Source: an uncultured Bacteroides sp.
GTDB taxonomy: Bacteria; Bacteroidota; Bacteroidia; Bacteroidales; Bacteroidaceae
Assembly: GCA_905203765.1 (NCBI GenBank)
Contig: CAJKXC010000082.1
Location: forward strand, 1-9,974
Direction of reading: 5' to 3'
Length of the DNA: 9,974 bases
The translations under genes were made by a program, and so were the position numbers. Shown here in pieces: positions 1 through 6,860 of this stretch. Each line of letters starts with the position of its first letter. Within the stretch, counting starts at the first letter, position 1. The notes below the pieces were generated by a model. It worked only from the letters and a program-made list of their open reading frames with translations. It was not told where the DNA came from and made no database searches.

Positions 1-42
1 GAAAAAAAACAGAAAAAAGATAGAGATGCCAATAAATAAGAT

Positions 43-50
43 TATTTTTG
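43..50 (+). promoter_or_regulatory. Bacteroidetes -7 promoter box for the GH3-family gene
   Basis: TATTTTTG is a full match to the sigma-ABfr -7 consensus TAnnTTTG. It lies 28 nt before the ATG at 79, so transcription would begin near 54 with a leader of about 25 nt. I see no clear TTTG element at -33. The assignment rests on motif and position only. Confidence 0.55.
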
Positions 51-78
51 CACTTTAAATTAGATTTCAACAAGAACG

Positions 79-1590
79 ATGAATATTACAAAGTTTCTGA
101 ATAAGGTATATTTTACCCCCCGTCTGAAAGAAATCGAACAATACACCAGCCATGCCGGTGAATTGCAACAGCGTGTATTGCAGCGTCTCCTCCGTATGGC
201 GGCAGGCACTGAATGGGGAAAGAAATATGATTATGCCTCTATCCGTACTTACGAAGATTTCAAGAATCGTCTCCCTATACAAACCTACGAAGAAATCAAG
301 CCCTACGTAACCCGTCTCCGCACCGGCGAGCAGAACCTGCTATGGCCTTCGGAAATACGGTGGTTTGCCAAGTCGTCGGGCACTACCAATGATAAAAGCA
401 AATTCCTGCCCGTCAGCAAGGAATCCTTGCACGACACACATTACAAGGGGGGCAGGGATGCCGTTGCCGTCTACCTGGCACAGAACCCCGAAAGCCGCTT
501 CTTCTCCGGCAAGGGACTTATCCTGGGGGGTAGCCACGCGCCCAACCTCAATACCAACCACAGCCTTGTAGGCGACCTTTCCGCCATCCTGATAGAAAAC
601 ATCAACCCGCTGGTAAACTTCGCCCGCGTACCGAGCAAGCAAACCGCCCTGATGGAACACTTCGAGCCGAAGATGGAAGCCATCGCGCGGGAAACCATCC
701 ACAGCAACGTCAGCAGCCTTTCCGGCGTACCGTCCTGGATGCTCGTACTCATCAAGCACATACTCGAAAAGACGGGCAAACAAAGCCTGGACGAGGTATG
801 GCCCAACCTGGAAGTATTCTTCCACGGCGGTGTAGCCTTCACGCCCTACCGCGAACAGTATAAGGAAGTCATCCTCAGCAACAACATGCACTATGTAGAG
901 ACTTACAATGCCTCCGAGGGTTACTTCGGTACGCAGAACGACCCGAACGACCCGTCCATGCTGCTGATGATAGACTACGGCATCTTCTACGAATTCATCC
1001 CGATGGAAGACATCGACAAAGAGAATCCCCGCACCTACTGCCTCGAAGAAGTAGAGCTGAACAAGAATTATGCAATGGTCATCTCCACCTCTGCCGGTCT
1101 GTGGCGATACATGATTGGAGATACGGTAAGATTCACCCATAAAGACCCCTACAAGTTTGTCATCACAGGACGCACCAAGCATTATATCAATGCCTTCGGC
1201 GAAGAACTGATTGTGGACAATGCCGAGAAAGGACTTGCCAAAGCATGCGCCGAGACCGGTGCGCAGATTGTAGATTACTCTGCCGCCCCCGTCTTTATGG
1301 ACAAGCACGCCAAGTGCCGCCACCAATGGCTGATAGAGTTTGCTCAGATGCCGGACAGCTTGGAACGCTTTGCCCGGATACTGGACGATACGTTGAAGGA
1401 AGTCAACTCCGACTACGAAGCCAAGCGCCAGAACAACCTGGCATTGCAACCGCTCGAAGTCATCGTTGCCCGCAAAGACCTGTTCCACAACTGGCTGGAC
1501 AGCAAAGGCAAACTGGGCGGACAGCACAAGGTGCCACGCCTCAGCAATACAAGAAAGTACATCGAAGAAATGCTGAAACTGAATAAGTAG
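79..1590 (+). CDS. GH3 auxin-responsive promoter family protein (acyl-adenylating enzyme)
   Basis: This 503-residue cytoplasmic protein belongs to the GH3 family of the ANL adenylating superfamily. Plant members activate a carboxylate with ATP and transfer it to an amino acid; the substrates of bacterial members are not established. Visible motifs, in order: the ATP-binding loop SSGTT (99-103) followed by KFLP; YNASEGYFG (276-284), where adenylating enzymes bind the adenine and ribose; YMIGD (344-348) with the ribose-binding Asp; GRTKHYINAFGEE (364-376) at the hinge to the C-terminal domain; and GGQHKVPRL (480-488) near the end, holding the candidate catalytic Lys. The domain is complete, with no signal peptide or membrane segment. 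The start has a promoter match 28 nt upstream, and an A-rich stretch before the ATG is typical of Bacteroides. It stands alone, converging on mnmA with a 26-nt gap, so its neighbours do not indicate a pathway. Family assignment is firm; reaction unknown. Confidence 0.93.
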   Translation: MNITKFLNKVYFTPRLKEIEQYTSHAGELQQRVLQRLLRMAAGTEWGKKYDYASIRTYEDFKNRLPIQTYEEIKPYVTRLRTGEQNLLWPSEIRWFAKSSGTTNDKSKFLPVSKESLHDTHYKGGRDAVAVYLAQNPESRFFSGKGLILGGSHAPNLNTNHSLVGDLSAILIENINPLVNFARVPSKQTALMEHFEPKMEAIARETIHSNVSSLSGVPSWMLVLIKHILEKTGKQSLDEVWPNLEVFFHGGVAFTPYREQYKEVILSNNMHYVETYNASEGYFGTQNDPNDPSMLLMIDYGIFYEFIPMEDIDKENPRTYCLEEVELNKNYAMVISTSAGLWRYMIGDTVRFTHKDPYKFVITGRTKHYINAFGEELIVDNAEKGLAKACAETGAQIVDYSAAPVFMDKHAKCRHQWLIEFAQMPDSLERFARILDDTLKEVNSDYEAKRQNNLALQPLEVIVARKDLFHNWLDSKGKLGGQHKVPRLSNTRKYIEEMLKLNK

Positions 1591-1616
1591 TTTCAGCCCC
1601 AAGCCAAGGGGGAAGA

Positions 1617-2669
1617 TTATACGATAATTCCCCCGCCCAACAGCAGTCCGTCCTCATTGTAGAAAGCCGCCGCCTGCCCCGGCGCAATAGATTCCAAAGG
1701 CTCTATCAACCGCACGCGCAGCAACCCTTCCGCCGTAAGCGCAACGCGGCAACGGTTCGCCTGCTTGCGATAGCGGATTTTCACGATTACCTCGTCAGCA
1801 TCCAGCACACGGCTATCCTCCACCAGATTCCATGCCTTCAAATACATCTCCTCTTTATATAAAGAAGAAAGCGGGGCCAGTACCACTTCGTTTCTTTCAA
1901 CGGAGACTTCTTTCACAAAGACGGCTTTGTTCAGTTGGATGCCCAGCCCCCTACGTTGGCCGATGGTATAGAAGGGATAACCTTCGTGCCAGCCCAGAAA
2001 CTCCCCGTTCTCATCGAGGAACTTCCCCTTTCCGGGCAGTTGCCCTGCCGGTACTTCACGTTTCAGGAAAGAGCGATAGTCCAGGGGGCAGAAGCATACG
2101 CCTATACTGTCTTTCTTCGTTGCCACGCGCTCAAAGCCACGGGTAGCGGCATAGGCACGGGCCTCGCTCTTGGTGAGTTCGCCCATCGGGAGAAGCATAC
2201 GCCGCAGGATGTCCTGCCGCAATCCCCACAGAAAGAAAGTCTGGTCCTTGTCCCTATCGGCGGCAGGAGCTATATAGTATTTATCTTCCGACAGGACTTT
2301 ACGCACATAGTGCCCGGTCGAGATCCAATAAATCCCCTTTTCATCGGCAATCTTTGCCAGCAACGCCCATTTCAGTTCATTGTTGCAAAGCGTGCAGGGC
2401 ACAGGGGTACGCCCCGCCAGGTATTCATCCAGAAAGTAGCGGATAATGCGCGAACGGAACACCTCCCGTGCATCGTAAGTGATATGTTCTATCCCCAGCC
2501 TTGCAGCCAGTGCACGCGCATCTTCCAGATACTCCGTCCGCCCCTCCGCCTCATAGAAACGGAAAGTCACGCCGATGACTTCATAGCCCGCCTCCTGTAA
2601 CTTCATGGCAGCCACGGAGCTGTCCGTACCACCGCTCATGCCCAATACTACACGTTCTTTTGCTTTCAT
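1617..2669 (-). CDS. mnmA: tRNA-specific 2-thiouridylase MnmA
   Basis: This 350-residue cytoplasmic enzyme adenylates C2 of the wobble uridine (U34) in tRNA-Lys, -Glu and -Gln and replaces the oxygen with sulfur. The N-terminal PP-loop is GMSGGTDSS (10-18), with Thr where most family members have Val. The catalytic Cys95 sits in PCTLCN (91-96), STGHYVR (117-123) follows, DQTFFLWGL (142-150) matches the usual DQSYFL block, and Cys192 lies in KKDSIGVCFC (185-194). The tRNA-contacting IGQRRGLGI motif follows in the C-terminal half. Length is close to the usual 350-370. The reading frame stays open upstream to 2783, but those 38 codons would add a hydrophobic stretch foreign to a soluble tRNA enzyme; the family's N-terminus is the basic strand just before the PP-loop, so ATG 2669 was chosen. 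Bacteroides species commonly carry more than one mnmA paralogue, so this may be mnmA1, 2 or 3. It is divergent from cysS. Confidence 0.95.
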   Translation of the reverse strand: MKAKERVVLGMSGGTDSSVAAMKLQEAGYEVIGVTFRFYEAEGRTEYLEDARALAARLGIEHITYDAREVFRSRIIRYFLDEYLAGRTPVPCTLCNNELKWALLAKIADEKGIYWISTGHYVRKVLSEDKYYIAPAADRDKDQTFFLWGLRQDILRRMLLPMGELTKSEARAYAATRGFERVATKKDSIGVCFCPLDYRSFLKREVPAGQLPGKGKFLDENGEFLGWHEGYPFYTIGQRRGLGIQLNKAVFVKEVSVERNEVVLAPLSSLYKEEMYLKAWNLVEDSRVLDADEVIVKIRYRKQANRCRVALTAEGLLRVRLIEPLESIAPGQAAAFYNEDGLLLGGGIIV

Positions 2670-2674
2670 AGCGA

Positions 2675-2682
2675 CAAAAATA
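2675..2682 (-). promoter_or_regulatory. -7 promoter box very close to the mnmA start
   Basis: TATTTTTG on the minus strand matches TAnnTTTG exactly and ends only 5 nt before the mnmA ATG at 2669. If used, the message would be nearly leaderless. A weaker box (TACCTTTC, 2742-2749) would give a normal leader of about 70 nt, so which one is used is open. Confidence 0.35.
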
Positions 2683-2741
2683 CAAAGAAATAGCAAAAGA
2701 AGGGGAAGCAAAAGACTCTTAGCTTTAAAAATTCTTACCAA

Positions 2742-2749
2742 GAAAGGTA
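2742..2749 (-). promoter_or_regulatory. Alternative -7 box for mnmA, mirror image of the cysS box
   Basis: TACCTTTC on the minus strand differs from TAnnTTTG only in the last base. It forms the left arm of an 8-bp inverted repeat (AAAGGTAT at 2743-2750, ATACCTTT at 2766-2773) whose right arm is the cysS -7 box. It would start an mnmA transcript near 2738. Confidence 0.3.
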
Positions 2750-2766
2750 TCTTCACAGATTTATTA

Positions 2767-2774
2767 TACCTTTG
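2767..2774 (+). promoter_or_regulatory. -7 promoter box for cysS
   Basis: TACCTTTG matches TAnnTTTG exactly and lies 30 nt before the cysS ATG, giving a leader of roughly 27 nt. No convincing TTTG element is seen at -33. Instead, that distance falls on the mirror-image box pointing toward mnmA. Confidence 0.55.
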
Positions 2775-2804
2775 TGCTTTCAAAAGAATTAATATTCAAA
2801 CGTT

Positions 2805-4280
2805 ATGGAACATCAACTGACGATTTACAACACCTTAGATAGAAGAAAGGAGTTATTCGTGCCTCTGCACGCTCCGCATGTAGGCATGTATGTTTGCGGA
2901 CCGACTGTTTACGGCGACCCGCACTTGGGGCATGCACGTCCTGCCATTACTTTTGATTTGCTTTTCCGCTACCTTACCCAGTTGGGATATAAGGTGCGCT
3001 ATGTGCGCAACATCACCGATGTAGGCCATCTGGAACACGATGCCGACGATGGCGAGGACAAGATTGCCAAGAAAGCACGCCTGGAACAGTTGGAGCCGAT
3101 GGAAGTGGCACAGTACTACATCAACCGTTACCACAAGGCAATGGAAGCGCTGAACGTACTCTCCCCCAGCATCGAGCCGCATGCCAGCGGACACATCATA
3201 GAGCAGATAGAGCTCGTGAAGGAAATTCTGAAGAACGGATATGCCTACGAAAGCGAAGGTTCGGTGTACTTCGACGTAGAGAAATACAATAAAGACCATC
3301 ATTACGGCAAGCTCTCCGGGCGCAACCTGGACGACGTGCTGAACACCACCCGCGAACTGGACGGACAGAGCGAGAAGCACAACCCCGCCGACTTCGCCCT
3401 GTGGAAGAATGCACAGCCGGAGCACATCATGCGCTGGCCCTCACCCTGGGGGAACGGTTTCCCGGGCTGGCACTGCGAATGTACGGCAATGGGAAAGAAA
3501 TACCTGGGCGAGCACTTCGACATTCACGGCGGCGGCATGGACCTCATCTTCCCGCACCACGAATGTGAGATTGCCCAGTCGGTAGCCTCGCAAGGCAGCG
3601 ACATGGTGCACTACTGGATGCACAACAACATGATTACCATCAACGGACAGAAGATGGGCAAGAGCCTGGGCAACTTCATCACGCTGGAAGAGTTCTTCAC
3701 CGGCTCCAACAAGGCGCTGACGCAAGCCTACAGCCCGATGACCATCCGTTTCTTTATCCTGCAAGCGCACTACCGCAGCACGGTGGACTTCAGCAACGAA
3801 GCCCTGCAAGCCGCCGAAAAGGGACTGGCACGACTGATGGACGCCATCAACGGACTGGAAAAGATTACACCTGCCGCCACTTCGACGGTAGACGTAAAGC
3901 CCTTGCGCGAGAAATGCTACGAAGCAATGAACGACGACCTGAACTCTCCGATAGTCATTGCCCACCTCTTCGACGGTGCAAGGATGATTAACAATATCAT
4001 TGCCGGAAACGACACCATCACCGCCGACGACCTGAAGGAACTGAAAGACACGTTCCACCTCTTTAGCTTCGACATCCTGGGATTGAGCGAGGACAACGCT
4101 TCCAACGAGGAGCGCGAAGCCGCCTTCGGTAAGGTAGTGGATATGCTGCTGGAAGAGCGCATGAAGGCAAAGGCCAATAAGGACTGGGCTACTTCGGACA
4201 AGATTCGTAATGAACTTACCGCACTCGGATTCGAGATTAAGGACGGTAAGAACGGATGCGAATGGAAGCTGAATAAGTAG
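2805..4280 (+). CDS. cysS: Cysteinyl-tRNA synthetase
   Basis: This 491-residue cytoplasmic class I aminoacyl-tRNA synthetase activates cysteine with ATP and loads it onto tRNA-Cys. The HIGH signature is HLGH (40-43) in a Rossmann fold that starts at once. The KMSKS signature reads KMGKS (283-287). The four zinc ligands that select cysteine by its thiol are all present: Cys31 (MYVCGPTVYGD), Cys226 (GWHCEC), His251 and Glu255 (FPHHECE). The Asn usual inside HHENE is Cys254 here, a non-ligand position. The C-terminal part holds the helical DALR-type domain and the final anticodon-binding region with the EERxxAKANKDWATSDKIR block. The family's usual length is 460-500. The start ATG lies 30 nt downstream of a promoter match. 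It is divergent from mnmA and converges on the patatin gene with only 8 nt between stop codons. Confidence 0.97.
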   Translation: MEHQLTIYNTLDRRKELFVPLHAPHVGMYVCGPTVYGDPHLGHARPAITFDLLFRYLTQLGYKVRYVRNITDVGHLEHDADDGEDKIAKKARLEQLEPMEVAQYYINRYHKAMEALNVLSPSIEPHASGHIIEQIELVKEILKNGYAYESEGSVYFDVEKYNKDHHYGKLSGRNLDDVLNTTRELDGQSEKHNPADFALWKNAQPEHIMRWPSPWGNGFPGWHCECTAMGKKYLGEHFDIHGGGMDLIFPHHECEIAQSVASQGSDMVHYWMHNNMITINGQKMGKSLGNFITLEEFFTGSNKALTQAYSPMTIRFFILQAHYRSTVDFSNEALQAAEKGLARLMDAINGLEKITPAATSTVDVKPLREKCYEAMNDDLNSPIVIAHLFDGARMINNIIAGNDTITADDLKELKDTFHLFSFDILGLSEDNASNEEREAAFGKVVDMLLEERMKAKANKDWATSDKIRNELTALGFEIKDGKNGCEWKLNK

Positions 4281-4288
4281 TAGGAGAC

Positions 4289-6322
4289 TTAGAATACAAA
4301 GCCGAAGCCTGCATACCAACCCAGCTTCTTGGTCTGATTGGACCAATTCAGTTGTATTTCCAGCGGCCCCAGGAAGCTGTTGTACATGTAGCCGATGCCT
4401 GTCCCGACCAAATCATAGGAGTGCATTGACTCAAACAGTTGGCTCAGTTTATCGGAGCTGCGTCCGTAGTTGCCCGTCACCAGTATGTATTGGTTCTTCA
4501 GGATACGTTGCCGGAACTGCAAACCGGCAACGATTAGCGTAGCCGAAGCCAGTTCCGCACGGTTAATCCCAACAAATGGGATTTGCTGCGGCATATAGCG
4601 GCCTGCAATGCTGCCGCCAAGCAGGTTGTCTACAGCAAAAGTATAGTCGGCTCCGCCACCTGCCAATACACGCCCGTCGACAGAAGGGATAATCGTTAAG
4701 TCTCTCGTTGGGGTGAAGCAGCCGCGCCAATGGGCATAGAAGGCGGAAATCGGGTTAGCGTCCTTATAGCGGAGCAGGTTATCGGTATATAAGTTATAAG
4801 TCACTGCCCACGACATACCCTTTGTGGGCACACTGCGCCCGTTCAGGTTGTTGAAGAGCAAACCTGCATAGTAGCTGAACAAAGACCCGTTCTTGAACTT
4901 CACCGCATCCACCGGCTCCAATGACAGCAGATCATGGTAACGGTAGTGATCGAAATCGATACCGGCACTCACCTGGATTTGGTTCCAGTCCTTCGCCATA
5001 CCGACGCGCACCAACTGATGGGTAAATGTCAGGTCGAGCGTGCGTTTGCCTTCATTGTAAATGTTGATGTCTTTGTAATCGAACTGATAAGCGATGCCCG
5101 TCTGCCATCCCCTGCTCCACTGATAATTATAGCCGATACATGCCGAGGTGCGTTTGCCCAGCCGTGCCGTCAGACTGAGTTGCGAGTCTTTCTCTTTGCC
5201 CAGGTAGAAGTCGGTATTTGCCTGTAATGCCGCCAGTTCTTCGGTATCGAAACGCAGGCCGACATTGAGTTTGTTCGCACGCGAGACCGGAGCGGCTATC
5301 TGCGGGTCTACGGCAATGGACTTGCTCTCCGCAGCATCCGGTATAGGGAAGGGGCCGGGGCGACAGGGCTGATAACCGGCACTAAGCCCCAACTTCTTCT
5401 TCAAAGCAAGCAACTTATCCCAGTCCGCCATCGCAGCATGCTCCCCACGGACAATCAGCGTATCGATGGCCTCTTTACTAAAACTTGCCGCCGAATAGCC
5501 GGTAACATCTACCTTGATATGCACATCGGTCTTACGCAGGTTCTCCTGATACTTCTTCTCCCCTTGCAGATTGATAATCTGCCCGAAGATGTCCTTCACC
5601 GATTTTAGTTTCCCGGCATCCAGCAACGGACTCTGCACATCTACGCCGATTACAAAGTCGGCTCCCATCGCCAGTGCCACATCTACCGGATAGTTATTCA
5701 CCATCCCGCCGTCCACCAGCACCATGCCGTCCAGGTCGATAGGGGCAAATACACCGGGAATGGACATACTGGAACGCATCGCCGTAGCCAGTATGCCCCG
5801 GTGGAACACAACCTCGCTACCATCCACCAGATTCTCGGACACGCAGGCAAACGGGATAGGCAGGCGGCTGAAACTGGTGGAGTCCTGGTAGCCATCGGTC
5901 AGGGTGGAGAATAGCCGTGCCAGGTTCGTTCCCTTTATAATTCCTGCATCCGAGACATGGGACGATTTAAAGGAGAAAGGGATGGAAAGCACGTAACGCT
6001 CCGACCGCAGCCGGTCGTCCAGCAACAAGTCCTTCGGGTTGGGAGCGTCGGACAACAGGAATTTCCAGTTCTGCGCATTCACCATGCTGTCCAGTTGTTG
6101 CGGCGTATAGCCGATGGCATACAGTCCGCCCACAATGGCGCCCATGCTGGTGCCCACCACATAATCTACGGGAATACCCGCCTTCTCTATCACCTTCAAA
6201 GCGCCGATATGCGCCGTGCCCTTGGCACCGCCACCACTCAGCACAACGGCTACCTTCGGGCGATTCTGCGCTACGAGCAGTATCGGAAGGAGCAATAGGC
6301 ATGCTAACAATCTGCATTTCAT
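4289..6322 (-). CDS. Secreted patatin-like phospholipase with C-terminal outer-membrane beta-barrel
   Basis: This 677-residue protein starts with a signal peptide (1-19; basic start, hydrophobic LLACLLLLPILLVAQ). The patatin domain (about 22-315) has the oxyanion loop GGGAKG (30-35), nucleophile Ser59 in GTSMG (57-61) and Asp204 in DGG (204-206), so the Ser-Asp dyad of an acyl hydrolase is intact. Residues 351-677 look like a 16-strand Omp85/TamA-type barrel: alternating aromatic and small residues, tyrosine-rich strands, and a terminal phenylalanine (GWYAGFGFVF) expected by the BAM machinery. The layout resembles type Vd autotransporters such as PlpD and FplA, which present a phospholipase at the surface; the true substrate and side of the membrane are inferred. 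Only about 35 residues separate the two domains, too few for the POTRA domain of PlpD. No strong -7 box was found upstream of the start. It is transcribed toward cysS. Confidence 0.92.
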   Translation of the reverse strand: MKCRLLACLLLLPILLVAQNRPKVAVVLSGGGAKGTAHIGALKVIEKAGIPVDYVVGTSMGAIVGGLYAIGYTPQQLDSMVNAQNWKFLLSDAPNPKDLLLDDRLRSERYVLSIPFSFKSSHVSDAGIIKGTNLARLFSTLTDGYQDSTSFSRLPIPFACVSENLVDGSEVVFHRGILATAMRSSMSIPGVFAPIDLDGMVLVDGGMVNNYPVDVALAMGADFVIGVDVQSPLLDAGKLKSVKDIFGQIINLQGEKKYQENLRKTDVHIKVDVTGYSAASFSKEAIDTLIVRGEHAAMADWDKLLALKKKLGLSAGYQPCRPGPFPIPDAAESKSIAVDPQIAAPVSRANKLNVGLRFDTEELAALQANTDFYLGKEKDSQLSLTARLGKRTSACIGYNYQWSRGWQTGIAYQFDYKDINIYNEGKRTLDLTFTHQLVRVGMAKDWNQIQVSAGIDFDHYRYHDLLSLEPVDAVKFKNGSLFSYYAGLLFNNLNGRSVPTKGMSWAVTYNLYTDNLLRYKDANPISAFYAHWRGCFTPTRDLTIIPSVDGRVLAGGGADYTFAVDNLLGGSIAGRYMPQQIPFVGINRAELASATLIVAGLQFRQRILKNQYILVTGNYGRSSDKLSQLFESMHSYDLVGTGIGYMYNSFLGPLEIQLNWSNQTKKLGWYAGFGFVF

Positions 6323-6383
6323 TTCTTTATATGTATTTACACAATTGATTCTCCTAAATAGTCCGATTAATGGTCAAAATCGT

Positions 6384-6391
6384 TACTTTTG
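6384..6391 (+). promoter_or_regulatory. -7 promoter box for the thioesterase gene
   Basis: TACTTTTG matches TAnnTTTG exactly, 56 nt before the ATG at 6448. Its last three bases (TTG) are the first bases of a perfect 12-bp inverted repeat, so the repeat covers the box end and the expected transcription start near 6395. Confidence 0.5.
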
Positions 6392-6420
6392 CATCCGGGA
6401 ACACGTTTTCCCGGATGCAA
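6389..6420. repeat. Perfect 12-bp inverted repeat over the thioesterase promoter and 5' leader
   Basis: The arms are TTGCATCCGGGA (6389-6400) and TCCCGGATGCAA (6409-6420), separated by 8 nt; one further A-T pair (6401/6408) leaves a 6-nt loop. GC-rich arms in an AT-rich spacer make chance unlikely. Neither strand has a T-run after the repeat, so it does not look like an intrinsic terminator. It could be an operator for a dimeric regulator, or form a hairpin at the 5' end of the thioesterase mRNA; position at the promoter favours the operator reading. Confidence 0.7.
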
Positions 6421-6447
6421 GTCATTAATCACTAACCACTAAACAAT

Positions 6448-6852
6448 ATGACCCCACAAGAGTTTTTCAAGAATGATAGATTTGCCGAGAATACCGGCAT
6501 AGAACTGTTGGAAATAAAAGAAGGATATAGCAAAGCCCGCCTCGTCATCACCGAAGAACACCTGAACGCCGGACACCGCACGCAAGGCGGAGCACTCTTC
6601 ACCCTTGCCGATCTGGCGCTTGCAGCCGCAGCCAATTCGCACGGCGCACTGGCATTCTCGCTCTCTTCCAATATCACCTTCCTGCGTAGCAGTGGTCCGG
6701 GCGACACACTATACGCCGAAGCCCGCGAACGGTATGTAGGACGTACCACCGGCTATTATCAGATAGATATAACCAATCAAAAAGGTGACTTGATAGCCAC
6801 CTTTGAGTCGAGCGTATTCAGAAAGGGAGACGCACTGCCGTTTGAAGTGTGA
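6448..6852 (+). CDS. PaaI-type hotdog-fold acyl-CoA thioesterase
   Basis: This 134-residue cytoplasmic protein has the single hotdog domain expected to hydrolyse acyl-CoA thioesters as a dimer or tetramer. The block LNAGHRTQGGALFTLADLALAAAANS (39-64) aligns with the PaaI signature LNxxxxxHGGxxFxLADxAxxxAxNS: the helix-start GG (47-48), catalytic-type Asp55 and Asn63 are present, but the His before GG is Gln46. SSNITFLRSSGPGDTLYAEA (72-91) is the conserved second block. Length is typical (130-150). No phenylacetate-degradation genes lie nearby, so a PaaI role in that pathway is not supported; a housekeeping or salvage thioesterase is more plausible. The start is the first ATG after the promoter match. 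It is divergent from the patatin gene and converges on the DUF3108 gene with 8 nt between stops. The inverted repeat over its promoter suggests individual regulation. Confidence 0.9.
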   Translation: MTPQEFFKNDRFAENTGIELLEIKEGYSKARLVITEEHLNAGHRTQGGALFTLADLALAAAANSHGALAFSLSSNITFLRSSGPGDTLYAEARERYVGRTTGYYQIDITNQKGDLIATFESSVFRKGDALPFEV

Positions 6853-6860
6853 TAAGGTGA

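Noticed and set aside
340..1602. A 420-codon open frame on the minus strand opposite the GH3 gene
   Set aside because: The plus-strand gene has all family motifs. The antisense product has no recognisable domain, and its openness follows from codon bias in the real gene.
1592..1615. Possible bidirectional terminator between GH3 and mnmA (CCCC/GGGG around a 7-nt loop)
   Set aside because: Only four clean pairs, a mismatch directly below, and no T-run in either direction.
2670..2783. N-terminal extension of MnmA starting at ATG 2783
   Set aside because: It would add a membrane-like segment to a soluble enzyme, overlaps the divergent promoter region, and has no counterpart in the family.
3441..4346. 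A 301-codon open frame on the minus strand over cysS
   Set aside because: It lies opposite a fully conserved synthetase and crosses into the patatin gene; the product has no family features.
6323..6360. Promoter for the patatin gene (TATTTAGG on the minus strand)
   Set aside because: It matches only four of the six fixed positions of TAnnTTTG and has no suitably spaced upstream element.
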